Positions 8,507 to 18,286 of a stretch of 64,000 bases of DNA are shown piece after piece (positions within the stretch are counted from its first letter, which is position 1; every line of letters begins with the position of its first letter). The stretch covers positions 1 through 64,000 of the forward strand of contig NZ_CADDTS010000014.1 in the NCBI RefSeq assembly GCF_902753875.1. The letters run 5' to 3'. Position numbers and translations under genes: made by a program. The notes below the pieces were generated by a model. The model worked only from the letters and a program-made list of their open reading frames with translations, was not told where the DNA came from and did no database searches. Source of the DNA: Acinetobacter bouvetii. GTDB taxonomy: Bacteria; Pseudomonadota; Gammaproteobacteria; Pseudomonadales; Moraxellaceae.

Positions 8507-8825
8507 CATTTGCTTGTATAAAAGTGATTTGAAAGCCCATTCAAGCATCATGGTTTTGGGTCTGTTGAGATTTTATCAATAGATCATCAACAGACTCCAA
8601 AATGAGAAATCAAGGATTGATTTCCTGCATCGAAAAGCTGATTCAGCTTAAAACTATAAGTAACTGAATATAAATATTTTTTACAGATCAAAGATGTAGT
8701 CTGACAAGCTGCATTTCTCATTCAAAATTGAATATTTTTTATACAATTCGCCTGCATAAACTTACTTGTGTAACACCTGTAGAACGCTACATTATCTGCT
8801 GATACGACCCATATAGAGCATAATA
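8507..8825. other. Intergenic region containing an inverted repeat
   Basis: This 319-bp gap has no ORF of note. It holds the 49-bp inverted repeat described at 8554-8602 and the promoter of the VOC gene. An AGAG lies about 10 bases before the ATG at 8826. Confidence 0.4.
8554..8602. repeat. Inverted repeat related to one at 35198
   Basis: TTTTGGGTCTGTTGA and TCAACAGACTCCAAAA are inverted copies differing by one inserted base, around an 18-base loop. A similar sequence, including the ATCAACAGACT arm, occurs at 35198-35235. This suggests a dispersed palindromic family. Confidence 0.5.
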
Positions 8826-9653
8826 ATGACTCACTCTATCTACCCTTGCCTGTGGTTTGGAGAAAATGCCCAAGCAGCTTTTGAATGGTATTGCTCTATT
8901 TTCCCACAGAGTCACATGATTGAAGTTAACCAGTATGCAGCCAAAGCTAATTTTGCAGGCGTGCCATTTCTAGGAATTAATGGTGGCCCTACTTTCCACC
9001 CGAATCCATCCATTTCATTTATGGTCATTTGTGAAACTCAAAGCGAGATTGACCATTTATGGAGTCGGCTGATTGAGGGCGGCTCTACTTTCATGCCATT
9101 AGGTCAATATGCCTGGAGTGATTATTACGGCTGGTTGCAAGATCAGTATGGTTTTAGCTGGCAACTGTATTTAGGCAAATTGTCCGATGTGAATCAGCAA
9201 AAGATTGTTCCGACGCTGATGTATTGCGGTCAATATCAGGGCCAATGTCAAGCTGCCTTAAATTTTTACCAAAGTCTATTTCACAATTTTCGTACCCAAG
9301 GCATTTTAAAATATACCGAAGGTGAATACACCGGACAGGTACAGCATGCTCAGGTCGTGGCCAATAACTTTACCCTGATGGCTATGGACAGCGGAATTCC
9401 ACAAAGCTTTGAATTTAATGGTGCGGTTTCTCTAATTATTGAATGTGAAGATCAGGCTGAGATTGATTATTACTGGAATGGTATCACGCTCAAAGGTACA
9501 GAGAGCCAATGCGGCTGGTGTATCGATCAATTTGGTGTCAGCTGGCAAATTCACCCTGATAATTTAACTGAAATTCTTAAGCAAAATCCACGTGCCCAGC
9601 AAGCCGTTTTCAATATGAAAAAGCTGTTGATTCATGATTTGATTCACGCTTGA
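8826..9653 (+). CDS. Tandem VOC-fold protein (PhnB / 3-dmu-9_3-mt family)
   Basis: This 275-residue protein is built of two similar halves (about 1-120 and 128-255). Each begins with a short strand and an aromatic helix (AFEWYCSIFP and ALNFYQSLFH) and ends with the diagnostic D-Q-x-G-x-S-W-Q (DQYGFSWQLY and DQFGVSWQIH). This is the PhnB-like branch of the vicinal oxygen chelate superfamily. Members have been annotated as 3-demethylubiquinone methyltransferases, but that activity is not supported by the fold. The substrate is unknown. It is a single gene, cytosolic, with a start supported by AGAG upstream. Confidence 0.82.
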   Translation: MTHSIYPCLWFGENAQAAFEWYCSIFPQSHMIEVNQYAAKANFAGVPFLGINGGPTFHPNPSISFMVICETQSEIDHLWSRLIEGGSTFMPLGQYAWSDYYGWLQDQYGFSWQLYLGKLSDVNQQKIVPTLMYCGQYQGQCQAALNFYQSLFHNFRTQGILKYTEGEYTGQVQHAQVVANNFTLMAMDSGIPQSFEFNGAVSLIIECEDQAEIDYYWNGITLKGTESQCGWCIDQFGVSWQIHPDNLTEILKQNPRAQQAVFNMKKLLIHDLIHA

Positions 9654-9741
9654 TTCTATCAGGCATGATCACTTCATTATAAAACCATAAGCCATGAACT
9701 TGGATTTAATCCATTATTCAGGCAATAAAAAGAGAATAAAA

Positions 9742-10971
9742 ATGAATAATTTAAAAAAAATATACCTGAACAGATTAAGCCACTGTCTTTATTTAAGCCT
9801 GAGCTGCTTCCCTTTATCGGCAAAATCAGCAGATTTAGTCCACATTAAGCAGCACCCTATCGACCAGATCGTGCAGCAGAATATGACGCAACAACCAGTG
9901 GCGCCACAATTAAAGAAAACAACAAAGATCAATCAGATGCGGATTATGCATATTGATATTGATTATGTGTATGATCGCGATAAAAAACAGCAGCAGCAGA
10001 ATATTCAGACTTTAATACAGCGCATTAAACAGGTTCAACCCAATACTATTTTCCTGCAAGCTTTTGCCGATCCCGATGCCAATGGTTCGGCAGATCAGGT
10101 CTATTTTAAAAACCGCCATATTCCTTTAAGGGAAAATCTTTTTCCATTACTGGTCAGTGAAATTCGTAGCAAGACCCAGGTCAAGCATATTTATGCATGG
10201 CTGCCCCTCATGGCATGGGAATTTCCCAAAAGTTATCAATTGACCTATGTTGCGCATAATAATGGTGGAAAACAGGGTTATATTCGGGTGTCTCCATTTG
10301 ATCCTAAAAATCTGAAATATGTTTCTGAAATTTTTTTAGATTTTATCAAATCAAATGCCGTCGATGGTGTGCTCTATCATGATGATGTCACCCTCAATGA
10401 CCATGAAGATATTTCTGCTCCAGCAAAGAGCATGTACCAATCCTGGGGATTTAATTCAGAACATTTATCAAAATTACCAAAATCCCCCAGACAGGCTCAA
10501 TTGGCCAAATTTAAAACTGCTTATTTAGACCAATTTGCAGAAGGTATTACCAAAATCCTGAAACAGCAACACCCTCATCTGCTCACAGCCCGTAATATGT
10601 ATGCACCTGTAGCCTTAGACCCCATTAGTGAAAACTGGTTTAGCCAATCAATGCCCAGCACCTACCAACATTATGATTACAATGCCATTATGGCGATGCC
10701 TTATATGGAAGAAGCTGATGATCATCAGCAATTCTATTTAGACTTAATTGAGCAGTCGAAAAAATACGACCCTAAACTGGATCGTACGATTTTCGAACTT
10801 CAAGCGGTTAACTGGATAAATAACCAGAAACTTTTTACCGAAGAAATTATTGAAACGATTAAATTCTTAGAAAAACACGGGGTAAAACATATTGGTTATT
10901 ACCCCGATGATTTTGTCGATGAACACCCTCAACCATCTAAGCTGAAATCCGCTTTTTTAACTGATGATTAG
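9742..10971 (+). CDS. Secreted stand-alone PgaB-type PNAG hydrolase (GHL13 domain)
   Basis: This 409-residue protein consists of a signal peptide (KK then CLYLSLSCFPLSAKSA, cleavage near 28) and one domain that matches the C-terminal half of E. coli PgaB. Shared landmarks are IDYVYD, FLQAFADPD, the acidic YHDD motif (Y212-D215), ISAPA, TARNMYA, AIMAMPY, ELQAVNW and GYYPDDF. This domain cleaves partly deacetylated poly-N-acetylglucosamine in the periplasm. No NodB deacetylase part is present. I chose the ATG at 9742 because it gives the signal peptide and has AGAG upstream; an ATG at 9694 adds 16 residues. Its end overlaps the converging pgaD by 35 bases. Confidence 0.85.
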   Translation: MNNLKKIYLNRLSHCLYLSLSCFPLSAKSADLVHIKQHPIDQIVQQNMTQQPVAPQLKKTTKINQMRIMHIDIDYVYDRDKKQQQQNIQTLIQRIKQVQPNTIFLQAFADPDANGSADQVYFKNRHIPLRENLFPLLVSEIRSKTQVKHIYAWLPLMAWEFPKSYQLTYVAHNNGGKQGYIRVSPFDPKNLKYVSEIFLDFIKSNAVDGVLYHDDVTLNDHEDISAPAKSMYQSWGFNSEHLSKLPKSPRQAQLAKFKTAYLDQFAEGITKILKQQHPHLLTARNMYAPVALDPISENWFSQSMPSTYQHYDYNAIMAMPYMEEADDHQQFYLDLIEQSKKYDPKLDRTIFELQAVNWINNQKLFTEEIIETIKFLEKHGVKHIGYYPDDFVDEHPQPSKLKSAFLTDD

Positions 10972-11443
10972 CCTCAAAAAACTCTAGTGCCCCTTTATGA
11001 TCATAATAAAGGGTCAAATTCCTCGCCTGCTGCATATTCACAATATCTGTAGTACTGACCTTAAAGCTTGACGCTAACTGCTGCTCATTAATAGCTGAAG
11101 GGGCTTTTCTGCGATCTTTACCATGAAACCGGATCCAGTTATAAGTTGCCCAAAGAAACAGTATGCCCGTGAAGACCAAGATCATCGTCATAATATTGAT
11201 TAAACTTAAAGGACTATCTGGCCGTGCCTGAATCACCAATTGCTGATAAATAGTTTTCCCTTCAAACCACCAAAACAGTATTGTCAGAATTGGCATAAAC
11301 AACCACATAAATACAAACCAGCCGACTATTTGTAAACTGTATCCAACACTTTTATTTCGCACATATTCAGGTCGATCAATATATTCTGGAAGTTCTAACT
11401 TTGACTCGTCTTCAATAAGATAGTATTTATATACTTTAGTCAT
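10937..11443 (-). CDS. pgaD: PNAG biosynthesis protein PgaD
   Basis: This 168-residue inner-membrane protein has two hydrophobic segments (about 36-60 and 80-105), as in PgaD. PgaD binds PgaC and is needed for PNAG polymerisation; in E. coli the pair senses c-di-GMP. The start at 11443 has GGAGAG 8 bases upstream and overlaps the pgaC stop by 8 bases, so I prefer it over an in-frame start 48 bases earlier. Sequence similarity in this family is weak, so the name rests on position and topology. It is the last gene of pgaABCD. Confidence 0.85.
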   Translation of the reverse strand: MTKVYKYYLIEDESKLELPEYIDRPEYVRNKSVGYSLQIVGWFVFMWLFMPILTILFWWFEGKTIYQQLVIQARPDSPLSLINIMTMILVFTGILFLWATYNWIRFHGKDRRKAPSAINEQQLASSFKVSTTDIVNMQQARNLTLYYDHKGALEFFEANHQLKKRISA

Positions 11444-12704
11444 TTTCTGGCTCTCCTCTAAATCCACGGTCTGGGCTAACCCAGCGTGCACGTTTTTGAG
11501 TTTTGAAAATTGTTTTAGGTAATGCGACGACCGTAGTCATCATTGTGAGAATCCAGAAGAACAAAGGATACCAGATGACCCAAAAATAGTTCCTGAAGAT
11601 TCGGTCCTTATCATAGGGTTTATCAATACATAAACTGACAAAGAATTGAATAAGGCAGGTTAAACCAAGAATAATTCCATACCATTGCGGAAAGAGAGAT
11701 TGAATTGCCCACTCTCCGGGTAACGAGAAAAACAGACCGTATAAATATAAAAGTATAATACCGAACATCACATAAGCCCAAACTACACTCACAATTGACT
11801 CTATTGCGATAGGCCACATACGACGTCGGTTCCATTTAAACAAACTCGGCAAATATGCAAACAGGACTTCCACTCCGCCTTGAGCCCAACGTAACCGTTG
11901 TTTCCACAAGCCTTTAAAAGTTTCAGGCATATAGATATAACATAATGCTCTCGGTACATATTGCAGATCCCAGTGATCAAACTGCAAACGCCAAGATACA
12001 TCAATGTCTTCAGTGATCATGTCATCACGCCAATAACCAATACGATCTAATGCCGTTTTACGGAAACCTGCTATTGCACCAGAAATGGTAAAAATACGGC
12101 CATAGGTACGTTGAGCACGTTTGATCAGACCGATAATGGATGAAAATTCACCCACCTGAATTTTACCGAGAATACTGGATCGGTTCACAATACGAGGATT
12201 TCCTGTTACTGCACCAACTCGAGGATAACTGGTTAAATGATGCATCATCCATAACACGGCATGAGGGTGTAATAATGCATCGCCATCAATACAAACCAAG
12301 TATTCATTTTGACTGACCATTGCCCCTGCACGCAGCGCATAGGCCTTACCTTGATTTTCAGCCAGATGAACTACTCTAAGATTCGGATAGTGCTGTACAA
12401 GTTCATCCAGAATTTCACCTGTTTTATCCCGGCTACCATCATTTATTGCAATGACCTCAAAATCGGGATACTGAGTTTGCATTGCAAATTTAATTGTATC
12501 CCGAACCTGAGCTTCCTCATTAAAGCATGGAATAAGTATGCTACAGCCGTGCTCGCTCGGATGTGGCAAACCTTGTTTCTTGCGTTCATGCTTTAAATAA
12601 AACCAGATTCCACCTGCAATCCAAATCCAGGCCATAAACAATGGGTAAAAAAAAGCAAATCCAAAATAAATATCACTTATTCGAAGCAAATTTGACTCTT
12701 CCAT
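11436..12704 (-). CDS. pgaC: Poly-beta-1,6-N-acetylglucosamine synthase PgaC
   Basis: This is a processive family-2 glycosyltransferase that polymerises UDP-GlcNAc and helps export the chain across the inner membrane. A membrane helix at about 13-37 precedes the catalytic domain, which has DGD (140-142), TED (231-233, the general base) and QRLRW (269-273). Further membrane helices follow between 285 and 400. Length is 422 residues, against 441 in E. coli. Its ATG overlaps the pgaB stop in a TAATG junction, so translation is probably coupled. Confidence 0.95.
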   Translation of the reverse strand: MEESNLLRISDIYFGFAFFYPLFMAWIWIAGGIWFYLKHERKKQGLPHPSEHGCSILIPCFNEEAQVRDTIKFAMQTQYPDFEVIAINDGSRDKTGEILDELVQHYPNLRVVHLAENQGKAYALRAGAMVSQNEYLVCIDGDALLHPHAVLWMMHHLTSYPRVGAVTGNPRIVNRSSILGKIQVGEFSSIIGLIKRAQRTYGRIFTISGAIAGFRKTALDRIGYWRDDMITEDIDVSWRLQFDHWDLQYVPRALCYIYMPETFKGLWKQRLRWAQGGVEVLFAYLPSLFKWNRRRMWPIAIESIVSVVWAYVMFGIILLYLYGLFFSLPGEWAIQSLFPQWYGIILGLTCLIQFFVSLCIDKPYDKDRIFRNYFWVIWYPLFFWILTMMTTVVALPKTIFKTQKRARWVSPDRGFRGEPEND

Positions 12705-14542
12705 TATTTCACCCCCTTCGCCGTATTATTTTCATAGGGATTGCGATAAGTTAATGGACTGCTATTTGTACTTAATTCTTTGTACAAATGTTCTTGAATC
12801 TTTTGCCCGGTATTTAACTGATAGTTATTAATCCCAATTTTTTGTATGGCTAAATTTTTTAAGAATTGAAAATTATATTGGTATTGTTTCCAGTCGCGAT
12901 TTTTTGCATCTGGGCTGACATTAAAACTAAAAATTAAATATTGTCTTTCTAGATTATTTAATTTTTCTAATTGTTTTTGTAGAGCCTTGAATATTTCAGG
13001 ATGATCAACTGGATCAAAATCGATATACAGGAAATCACCGTTAAGAAGACAATGTTTAACTAATGCCTTTAAGCCATCTACATGTTTGTCTTTTAAACTG
13101 AATTTCAAAGCAGTTTGATAATTATTACTAATATTTGCGTAATACTTTGCCTGAGCTTTACTACGTTCCTGAATTTTAAAAATTTGGTTCATTTTCTGGG
13201 TGCATGATGCATCCCAGTTGTTACTTTGCATACCACATAATGCCTCATCTCCAACATCTAACATTAAACCTTCAATTCCAGTATTATTTTTTACCAAATC
13301 GGCTGTTAGATTTTCTAGACTCAAACCTTGTTTGGTTTCCAACGTCATAGGAAGTTCAGCATAGACACGATTATTAACACGCGTCCGAACTTGCCAAACG
13401 GTACGATTTAACAGATCTTGACGCACGCCTAACTGACGATTTGGGAAATAAGCAACATCTATTTTTCCATCTCCATTCTCATCTGCTACGGCTTTCAATA
13501 AAATATTATTTGTTTGTAGCGAATTAATTTGGTCAAGAAATTGGCCTAGTTTGTCATCGAAAGCTTTATTGGTTGGGCTTACCATTTCAGCCAAGTCAAA
13601 ACGAAGAAAACTTTTACGTTGCTTATATGCTGCCCGTGCAAAAGTTAAAAAATCCAGCATTTCTTCATGAATCATTTCAGGCGTCGGGTTATTCATAATC
13701 AAGCCGCGCTGATATGTTTTTCCGGAATCTACCAGTGTTGACATACTGCCCAAACTGAATGACAAAGGTAATCCCGCTTTTGCAGCCAATAATTCGCTTT
13801 CTTTAGTTACCGCACCATAAGGCCAAAAAACTGCCATTGTATTAATACCCAATTCAAAATCTAAAATTTCCTTAGACTTTTTCAGGTCAGCAATGACTCG
13901 TTCTTGATAGGCTTTATCTGTTTCATAACGCCCTAATTTGGGTAAATATGCACGTGTAATTGCAGCGGGTTGCATACTTTGTTGAGGGTTAGCAAGAATC
14001 CCTTTATGCATGTTGTCTGAATGTGAAACAAACTCAGCCAAACCTGATTGTTGCATTTCACGCATTTGATCCCAATTCATCAAATTATTCTGGCCATAAG
14101 CCTCATAAGCATCTTTGGTATTCCCATTGATCCAACTGGTGGGTATAGCAAATACAGCAGGGAAGTTATATTGTTTTAACAGTGGAAATACGCGGGTATA
14201 GCTGCTTAATGCACCATCATCAAAGGTCAAGAGCACAGATTTTGCAGGTAAACTCTTTTTTTGTTGCCGAGCCAGCCATACATCTTGCAATCGAATTGGA
14301 TGCCAACCTTCCTGTTGAAGCCAGGCAAAATAGCGTGCTAAATTTTTGGTGCTAATGGCATAAATATCGTGGTCGCCAGATTGAGCGACATCATCTCTTA
14401 CATCGTGAAAAGTTAAGGTAACAAATAAATTATCAGGTACTTCTGCTGCAATTTTTGTGGCACTTTGAGCCACACTTATCGTTGGAATCGATAAAACAGT
14501 AATCAATATCGCAGCAAGTAATTTTTTTCCAATTTGCTTCAT
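12704..14542 (-). CDS. pgaB: PNAG N-deacetylase PgaB with a degenerate hydrolase half
   Basis: The 612-residue periplasmic protein has a Sec signal (about 1-26, ending SVAQSA) without the lipobox of E. coli PgaB. The NodB-type deacetylase domain (about 40-300) looks intact: TFDDG (106-110) and SHSDNMHKG with metal ligands H174 and H179. The second half starts like the PgaB hydrolase domain (ADENGDGKIDVAYFPNRQ) but diverges. Where E. coli has FHDD this protein reads LDVGDE near residue 428, and the TARN, AMPY and YYPD motifs are gone. Partial deacetylation of PNAG for export is expected; hydrolysis is doubtful and may be done by the protein at 9742. Both ends use TAATG junctions. Confidence 0.92.
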   Translation of the reverse strand: MKQIGKKLLAAILITVLSIPTISVAQSATKIAAEVPDNLFVTLTFHDVRDDVAQSGDHDIYAISTKNLARYFAWLQQEGWHPIRLQDVWLARQQKKSLPAKSVLLTFDDGALSSYTRVFPLLKQYNFPAVFAIPTSWINGNTKDAYEAYGQNNLMNWDQMREMQQSGLAEFVSHSDNMHKGILANPQQSMQPAAITRAYLPKLGRYETDKAYQERVIADLKKSKEILDFELGINTMAVFWPYGAVTKESELLAAKAGLPLSFSLGSMSTLVDSGKTYQRGLIMNNPTPEMIHEEMLDFLTFARAAYKQRKSFLRFDLAEMVSPTNKAFDDKLGQFLDQINSLQTNNILLKAVADENGDGKIDVAYFPNRQLGVRQDLLNRTVWQVRTRVNNRVYAELPMTLETKQGLSLENLTADLVKNNTGIEGLMLDVGDEALCGMQSNNWDASCTQKMNQIFKIQERSKAQAKYYANISNNYQTALKFSLKDKHVDGLKALVKHCLLNGDFLYIDFDPVDHPEIFKALQKQLEKLNNLERQYLIFSFNVSPDAKNRDWKQYQYNFQFLKNLAIQKIGINNYQLNTGQKIQEHLYKELSTNSSPLTYRNPYENNTAKGVK

Positions 14543-17013
14543 TAAAAATTCCCCTTAAAACCCACAGTTCCGTACGTTCTGTCTTCATCGTCTCCGTCAT
14601 AAGGATGTCTTCCCCATCCTATGCCATAGTTCAAGCTCCACGTCCGTGACAATTGCCAATTATGTTGATAAAGCACGTTATAAATCGGTTCAGTGGAAAA
14701 TCCTTTTTGTCCAAAAGCTCCGACTGTTGCTTCAAAATGCTGCGTGAAATTTTTATTGTATTTTCGCCAGGTAATCCAATCGTGCTGTAAAGTGAGCTCA
14801 CCGCTATAGCTTTCCTCAGGATTGAAATAATCCACAACAACATCGTGATTTTGACTATAAAAACCACCTAAAATGAGACTGGTAAGATGATGAGGACCCT
14901 GAAGAATTTGCTGTTTGACATAGACTGAAGCTTCGTGACGAGCATTACCATCATCAATATCTGTGAATTGATAAGCCAAGCCGGCTTCGCGTGATTCATT
15001 CTGTTGCCAATTCAAGCCAAAGGTATAAGCTTTTCCCTCATTCCCCTTTTTAAGGGCTTGTAAGGGAATATCCGCCTGACTATTGAACCCTAAAGCATAT
15101 TGCCAATGATCATTTAGCCATTGCGACCAATTAACCAAAACACCAAAGCGATCTTGATTGCGTTCATTGTCTATACTTTGTGAAAGCATGATATTTGCAG
15201 TTTTACGACGCGATGCCCATTCCAGTCCAAGGCCTACACGCTGATCATCAATTTTACCTTGATCATATTTTGCCGAGCGGATACTGTGATCCACATAGGT
15301 ACGATAATTGTCGAAAAACCAAGGACTATTCAGACGGGTTAAATGATCTTGCTCACGACTCCCTTTTAGGCGATTTAGCAAGGCTGAATTATTAGAATCA
15401 CTTTCCGAGAGTGTACTTAGATGCTGAATACTTGCGTGATTACGGTCTTCGAGTTCTTTTTTACTTTTTATAACTGCCGTATCATCAGGCATGGTTTGCA
15501 TCAAATATGCAAGCTGACTACGCCATAGCTGAATATCGCCTAATGCTTGTATATTCTGTAGATGTTCAATTTGAACCCCTTGATCTACAGGCTCAATACC
15601 ATCCCATTGAGATAAAATCCATTCCGAACGCTGTGGATTTTCACGCCAGCGCTGAACCAGAGCACGATTACTTTGATAAACCACATTATTTGGCGCCTTG
15701 GCAACCAGATCTTCAAAATATTGCTCAGCTTTCGCATACTCCTGTCGATAAACATAATTAAGTCCGACCAGTGTTAAGTACTCAATACGATCATCATGGG
15801 TAACTTTATCGACACCTTTTGCATTACTGTACTGGAAAGTAGGTAAGGCCTTATCCATCTCCTGAAGTAATTGATTGGCTGATTGAAATTTTTCTTGTTC
15901 AATGAATGCGTAATATAGCCCTTCATAAAGTTTAAAATTTGCATAATTCGGTATTTTTAATAAATCTTTATAAATCTTCTCAGCCACTTTAGGTTGTTGA
16001 GCTTTTAAATAAGCATCTGCTATAGCTTGACGCACATAAGGCGGCATTTGCTCAATTGACAACCCCGTTTTAGGTATTTGATCTAATACTTTCTTCGATA
16101 GATTTCGCTCATTGAGGACATATATATATTCATAATAGAATTGCTGTTTCAGTTTGGGATCATTTGGCAACTGTGCTTCATAACGATCCATATCTGCAAT
16201 GACCTGATCGAGTTGCTGATAGGGCTGAGTTCCACCACGATAAACAGTAAGTTTATAATATTGAACAGCATTTTGAATACGCTGTGTAAATTCACTAATT
16301 TTTACAGTCGTACTCAGTTGAGGCTGTTTGGCAAATGAATTATTTTTTTTCAGATATTGCTCAGCTTTGGCATAATCAGCATTGACCATCAACGCCAATA
16401 CATATTGTTCTTCTGTACTTAAATTCTTATTTTTTTCAATCGCCAGATTTGCAGCATTCATGGCTTCAATCGGCATGTTTAACAATCGATAGGTATAAGC
16501 CAGTTGTGCCAAATAATCTGCATCTACATAGTTGATGTCTATCGGTGCCAGAGTTTTTCTTGCTTGATCTGCTTTTCCTCCTTCAGCTTGCAAGACACCT
16601 ATCCATACAGTCCACATCTGATTTTGGTCAGTTTCAGCAAATTTTTTAGCCCAATATTCTGCTAAATCAAATTTCTTCAAATCTCGTAATGCTTTAAGAA
16701 CATTTACCTTTCCATAATCTGGAAATTCTGTAGGCTTGATACCCTTAAGATACTTAACATCAGACTCGACAAATTTATTGTTTTCATAAGCCATGACCAC
16801 ATAATCGGCAATCAATTTCTGATTATTCGGTTGAAGTATCAGAAATTGCCTGAGTTTTTTTAATCCTGCATCGACTTGGCCCTGTTTAATTAAAGGCACA
16901 ACCTCTTCACGTTGCCGATCTACTGTATTGTTATATATTAGTTCAGCATAGGACAGTGACGAAAATAGAATGGTTCCACAAGATATCGAGAGTACATTAA
17001 GTTTTATATTCAT
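14542..17013 (-). CDS. pgaA: PNAG export porin PgaA
   Basis: The 823-residue outer-membrane protein exports PNAG. A signal peptide (MNIKLNVLSISCGTILFSS, cleavage after LSYA at about 23) leads into an array of TPR-like helical repeats (about 30-500). A C-terminal beta-barrel with alternating aromatic strands (YGTVGFKGNF at the end) follows. I prefer the ATG at 17013 because it starts directly at the signal peptide; in-frame starts at 17049 and 17061 only add a hydrophilic extension. It is the first gene of pgaABCD and is joined to pgaB by TAATG. Confidence 0.92.
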   Translation of the reverse strand: MNIKLNVLSISCGTILFSSLSYAELIYNNTVDRQREEVVPLIKQGQVDAGLKKLRQFLILQPNNQKLIADYVVMAYENNKFVESDVKYLKGIKPTEFPDYGKVNVLKALRDLKKFDLAEYWAKKFAETDQNQMWTVWIGVLQAEGGKADQARKTLAPIDINYVDADYLAQLAYTYRLLNMPIEAMNAANLAIEKNKNLSTEEQYVLALMVNADYAKAEQYLKKNNSFAKQPQLSTTVKISEFTQRIQNAVQYYKLTVYRGGTQPYQQLDQVIADMDRYEAQLPNDPKLKQQFYYEYIYVLNERNLSKKVLDQIPKTGLSIEQMPPYVRQAIADAYLKAQQPKVAEKIYKDLLKIPNYANFKLYEGLYYAFIEQEKFQSANQLLQEMDKALPTFQYSNAKGVDKVTHDDRIEYLTLVGLNYVYRQEYAKAEQYFEDLVAKAPNNVVYQSNRALVQRWRENPQRSEWILSQWDGIEPVDQGVQIEHLQNIQALGDIQLWRSQLAYLMQTMPDDTAVIKSKKELEDRNHASIQHLSTLSESDSNNSALLNRLKGSREQDHLTRLNSPWFFDNYRTYVDHSIRSAKYDQGKIDDQRVGLGLEWASRRKTANIMLSQSIDNERNQDRFGVLVNWSQWLNDHWQYALGFNSQADIPLQALKKGNEGKAYTFGLNWQQNESREAGLAYQFTDIDDGNARHEASVYVKQQILQGPHHLTSLILGGFYSQNHDVVVDYFNPEESYSGELTLQHDWITWRKYNKNFTQHFEATVGAFGQKGFSTEPIYNVLYQHNWQLSRTWSLNYGIGWGRHPYDGDDEDRTYGTVGFKGNF

Positions 17014-17328
17014 AATTTGTATTCTTAATTCATTGTTATTAATTGGCATTGTAATCCACAATATGTGTCATTAATCCCAATTTAATTATTTATTGTGTTT
17101 AAATTTGTGTTTTTATTATTTTATGTGATATAAATCACATTATATTAATTATGAAAAATATTAATTATTTTTTTATTTTTATGGTTTTAAATTTTACTTT
17201 ATCTATGCAAAAAATATATTTCGTGTACAAAAAAATATACTTTATATATCCTTTTTAACATTTGATCCTTTCTGAATTTTTACATTCATTTTATGAGATG
17301 AAATCTTTTCCTATTCAACAAAAAAATA
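17014..17328 (-). promoter_or_regulatory. AT-rich leader and promoter region of pgaABCD
   Basis: The roughly 315-bp region before pgaA is extremely AT-rich, with long A and T runs near 17085-17250 that could bend DNA or bind H-NS-like proteins. No ORF is present. I could not pick one promoter with confidence. Confidence 0.35.
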
Positions 17329-17356
17329 AAAAAGCCCTCAATGGAGGGCTTTTTTA
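17329..17356 (-). terminator. Rho-independent terminator after sucD
   Basis: The stem AAAGCCCTC/GAGGGCTTT has a short AATG loop and is followed on the minus strand by a T-run. It closes the suc block before the pga promoter region. Confidence 0.85.
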
Positions 17357-17383
17357 TTAATCATTGCTTATAAAATAAATTGC

Positions 17384-18274
17384 TTAAGCAACGCCTCTTT
17401 TCTTTAAAACATCTAACATCGTTGAACCTAGTTCTGCAGGACTCCGTGTATAGGCCATACCCGCTTTTTCAAAGGCTGCAAATTTTTCTTCTGCAGTACC
17501 TTTGCCACCTGAAATAATCGCGCCAGCATGTCCCATACGCTTACCTTTTGGTGCTGTCACACCTGCAATATAGCCAACTACAGGCTTAGTCACATGAGAC
17601 TGAATATATTCAGCTGCCTCTTCTTCCGCTGTACCACCAATTTCACCAATCATGATAATAGCTTCGGTTTGTGGGTCTTCCTGAAATAGTTTTAAACAAT
17701 CAATTTGGTTCATACCCGGAATCGGGTCACCACCAATGCCAATACACGTCGACTGGCCTAATCCCAGTTTTGTGGTTTGTGCCACAGCTTCATAGGTCAA
17801 TGTTCCAGAACGCGAGATGATCCCGATTTTACCCGGCTGATGGATATGCCCAGGCATAATACCGATCTTGCATTCCCCTGGGGTAATAATCCCTGGACAG
17901 TTCGGACCAATCAGACGTGCATTATTGCCATAGGTTTCGAGGTAACGCTTGGCTTTTAGCATGTCTAAAGTTGGTACGCCTTCCGTAATGACCACAATCA
18001 GCTCAATACCCGAATCAATCGATTCAATAATCGAATCCAATACAAATGGCGCTGGCACATAAATAGACGTAGCTGTAGCGCCAGTTTCACGCACCGCCTC
18101 TTTCATAGTGTTAAATACAGGAAGGTTTAAATGTTGTGTGCCGCCCTTGCCCGGTGTTACCCCACCCACCACTTTAGTGCCATAGGCAATGGATTGTTCT
18201 GAATGGAAAGTTCCGTTTTTGCCAGTAAAGCCTTGTACCAATACGGTGGTGTTTTTATTAATTAATACGCTCAT
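17384..18274 (-). CDS. sucD: Succinyl-CoA synthetase alpha subunit, SucD
   Basis: This 296-residue subunit converts succinyl-CoA, phosphate and NDP to succinate, CoA and NTP in the TCA cycle. The N-terminal CoA-binding Rossmann fold has [15 protein letters not shown]. The phosphorylated active-site His lies in [17 protein letters not shown] (His near 249), and [17 protein letters not shown] is typical. It follows sucC by 12 bases in the same operon and ends at a strong terminator. Confidence 0.97.
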   Translation of the reverse strand: MSVLINKNTTVLVQGFTGKNGTFHSEQSIAYGTKVVGGVTPGKGGTQHLNLPVFNTMKEAVRETGATATSIYVPAPFVLDSIIESIDSGIELIVVITEGVPTLDMLKAKRYLETYGNNARLIGPNCPGIITPGECKIGIMPGHIHQPGKIGIISRSGTLTYEAVAQTTKLGLGQSTCIGIGGDPIPGMNQIDCLKLFQEDPQTEAIIMIGEIGGTAEEEAAEYIQSHVTKPVVGYIAGVTAPKGKRMGHAGAIISGGKGTAEEKFAAFEKAGMAYTRSPAELGSTMLDVLKKRGVA

Positions 18275-18286
18275 GTCTGATACTCC

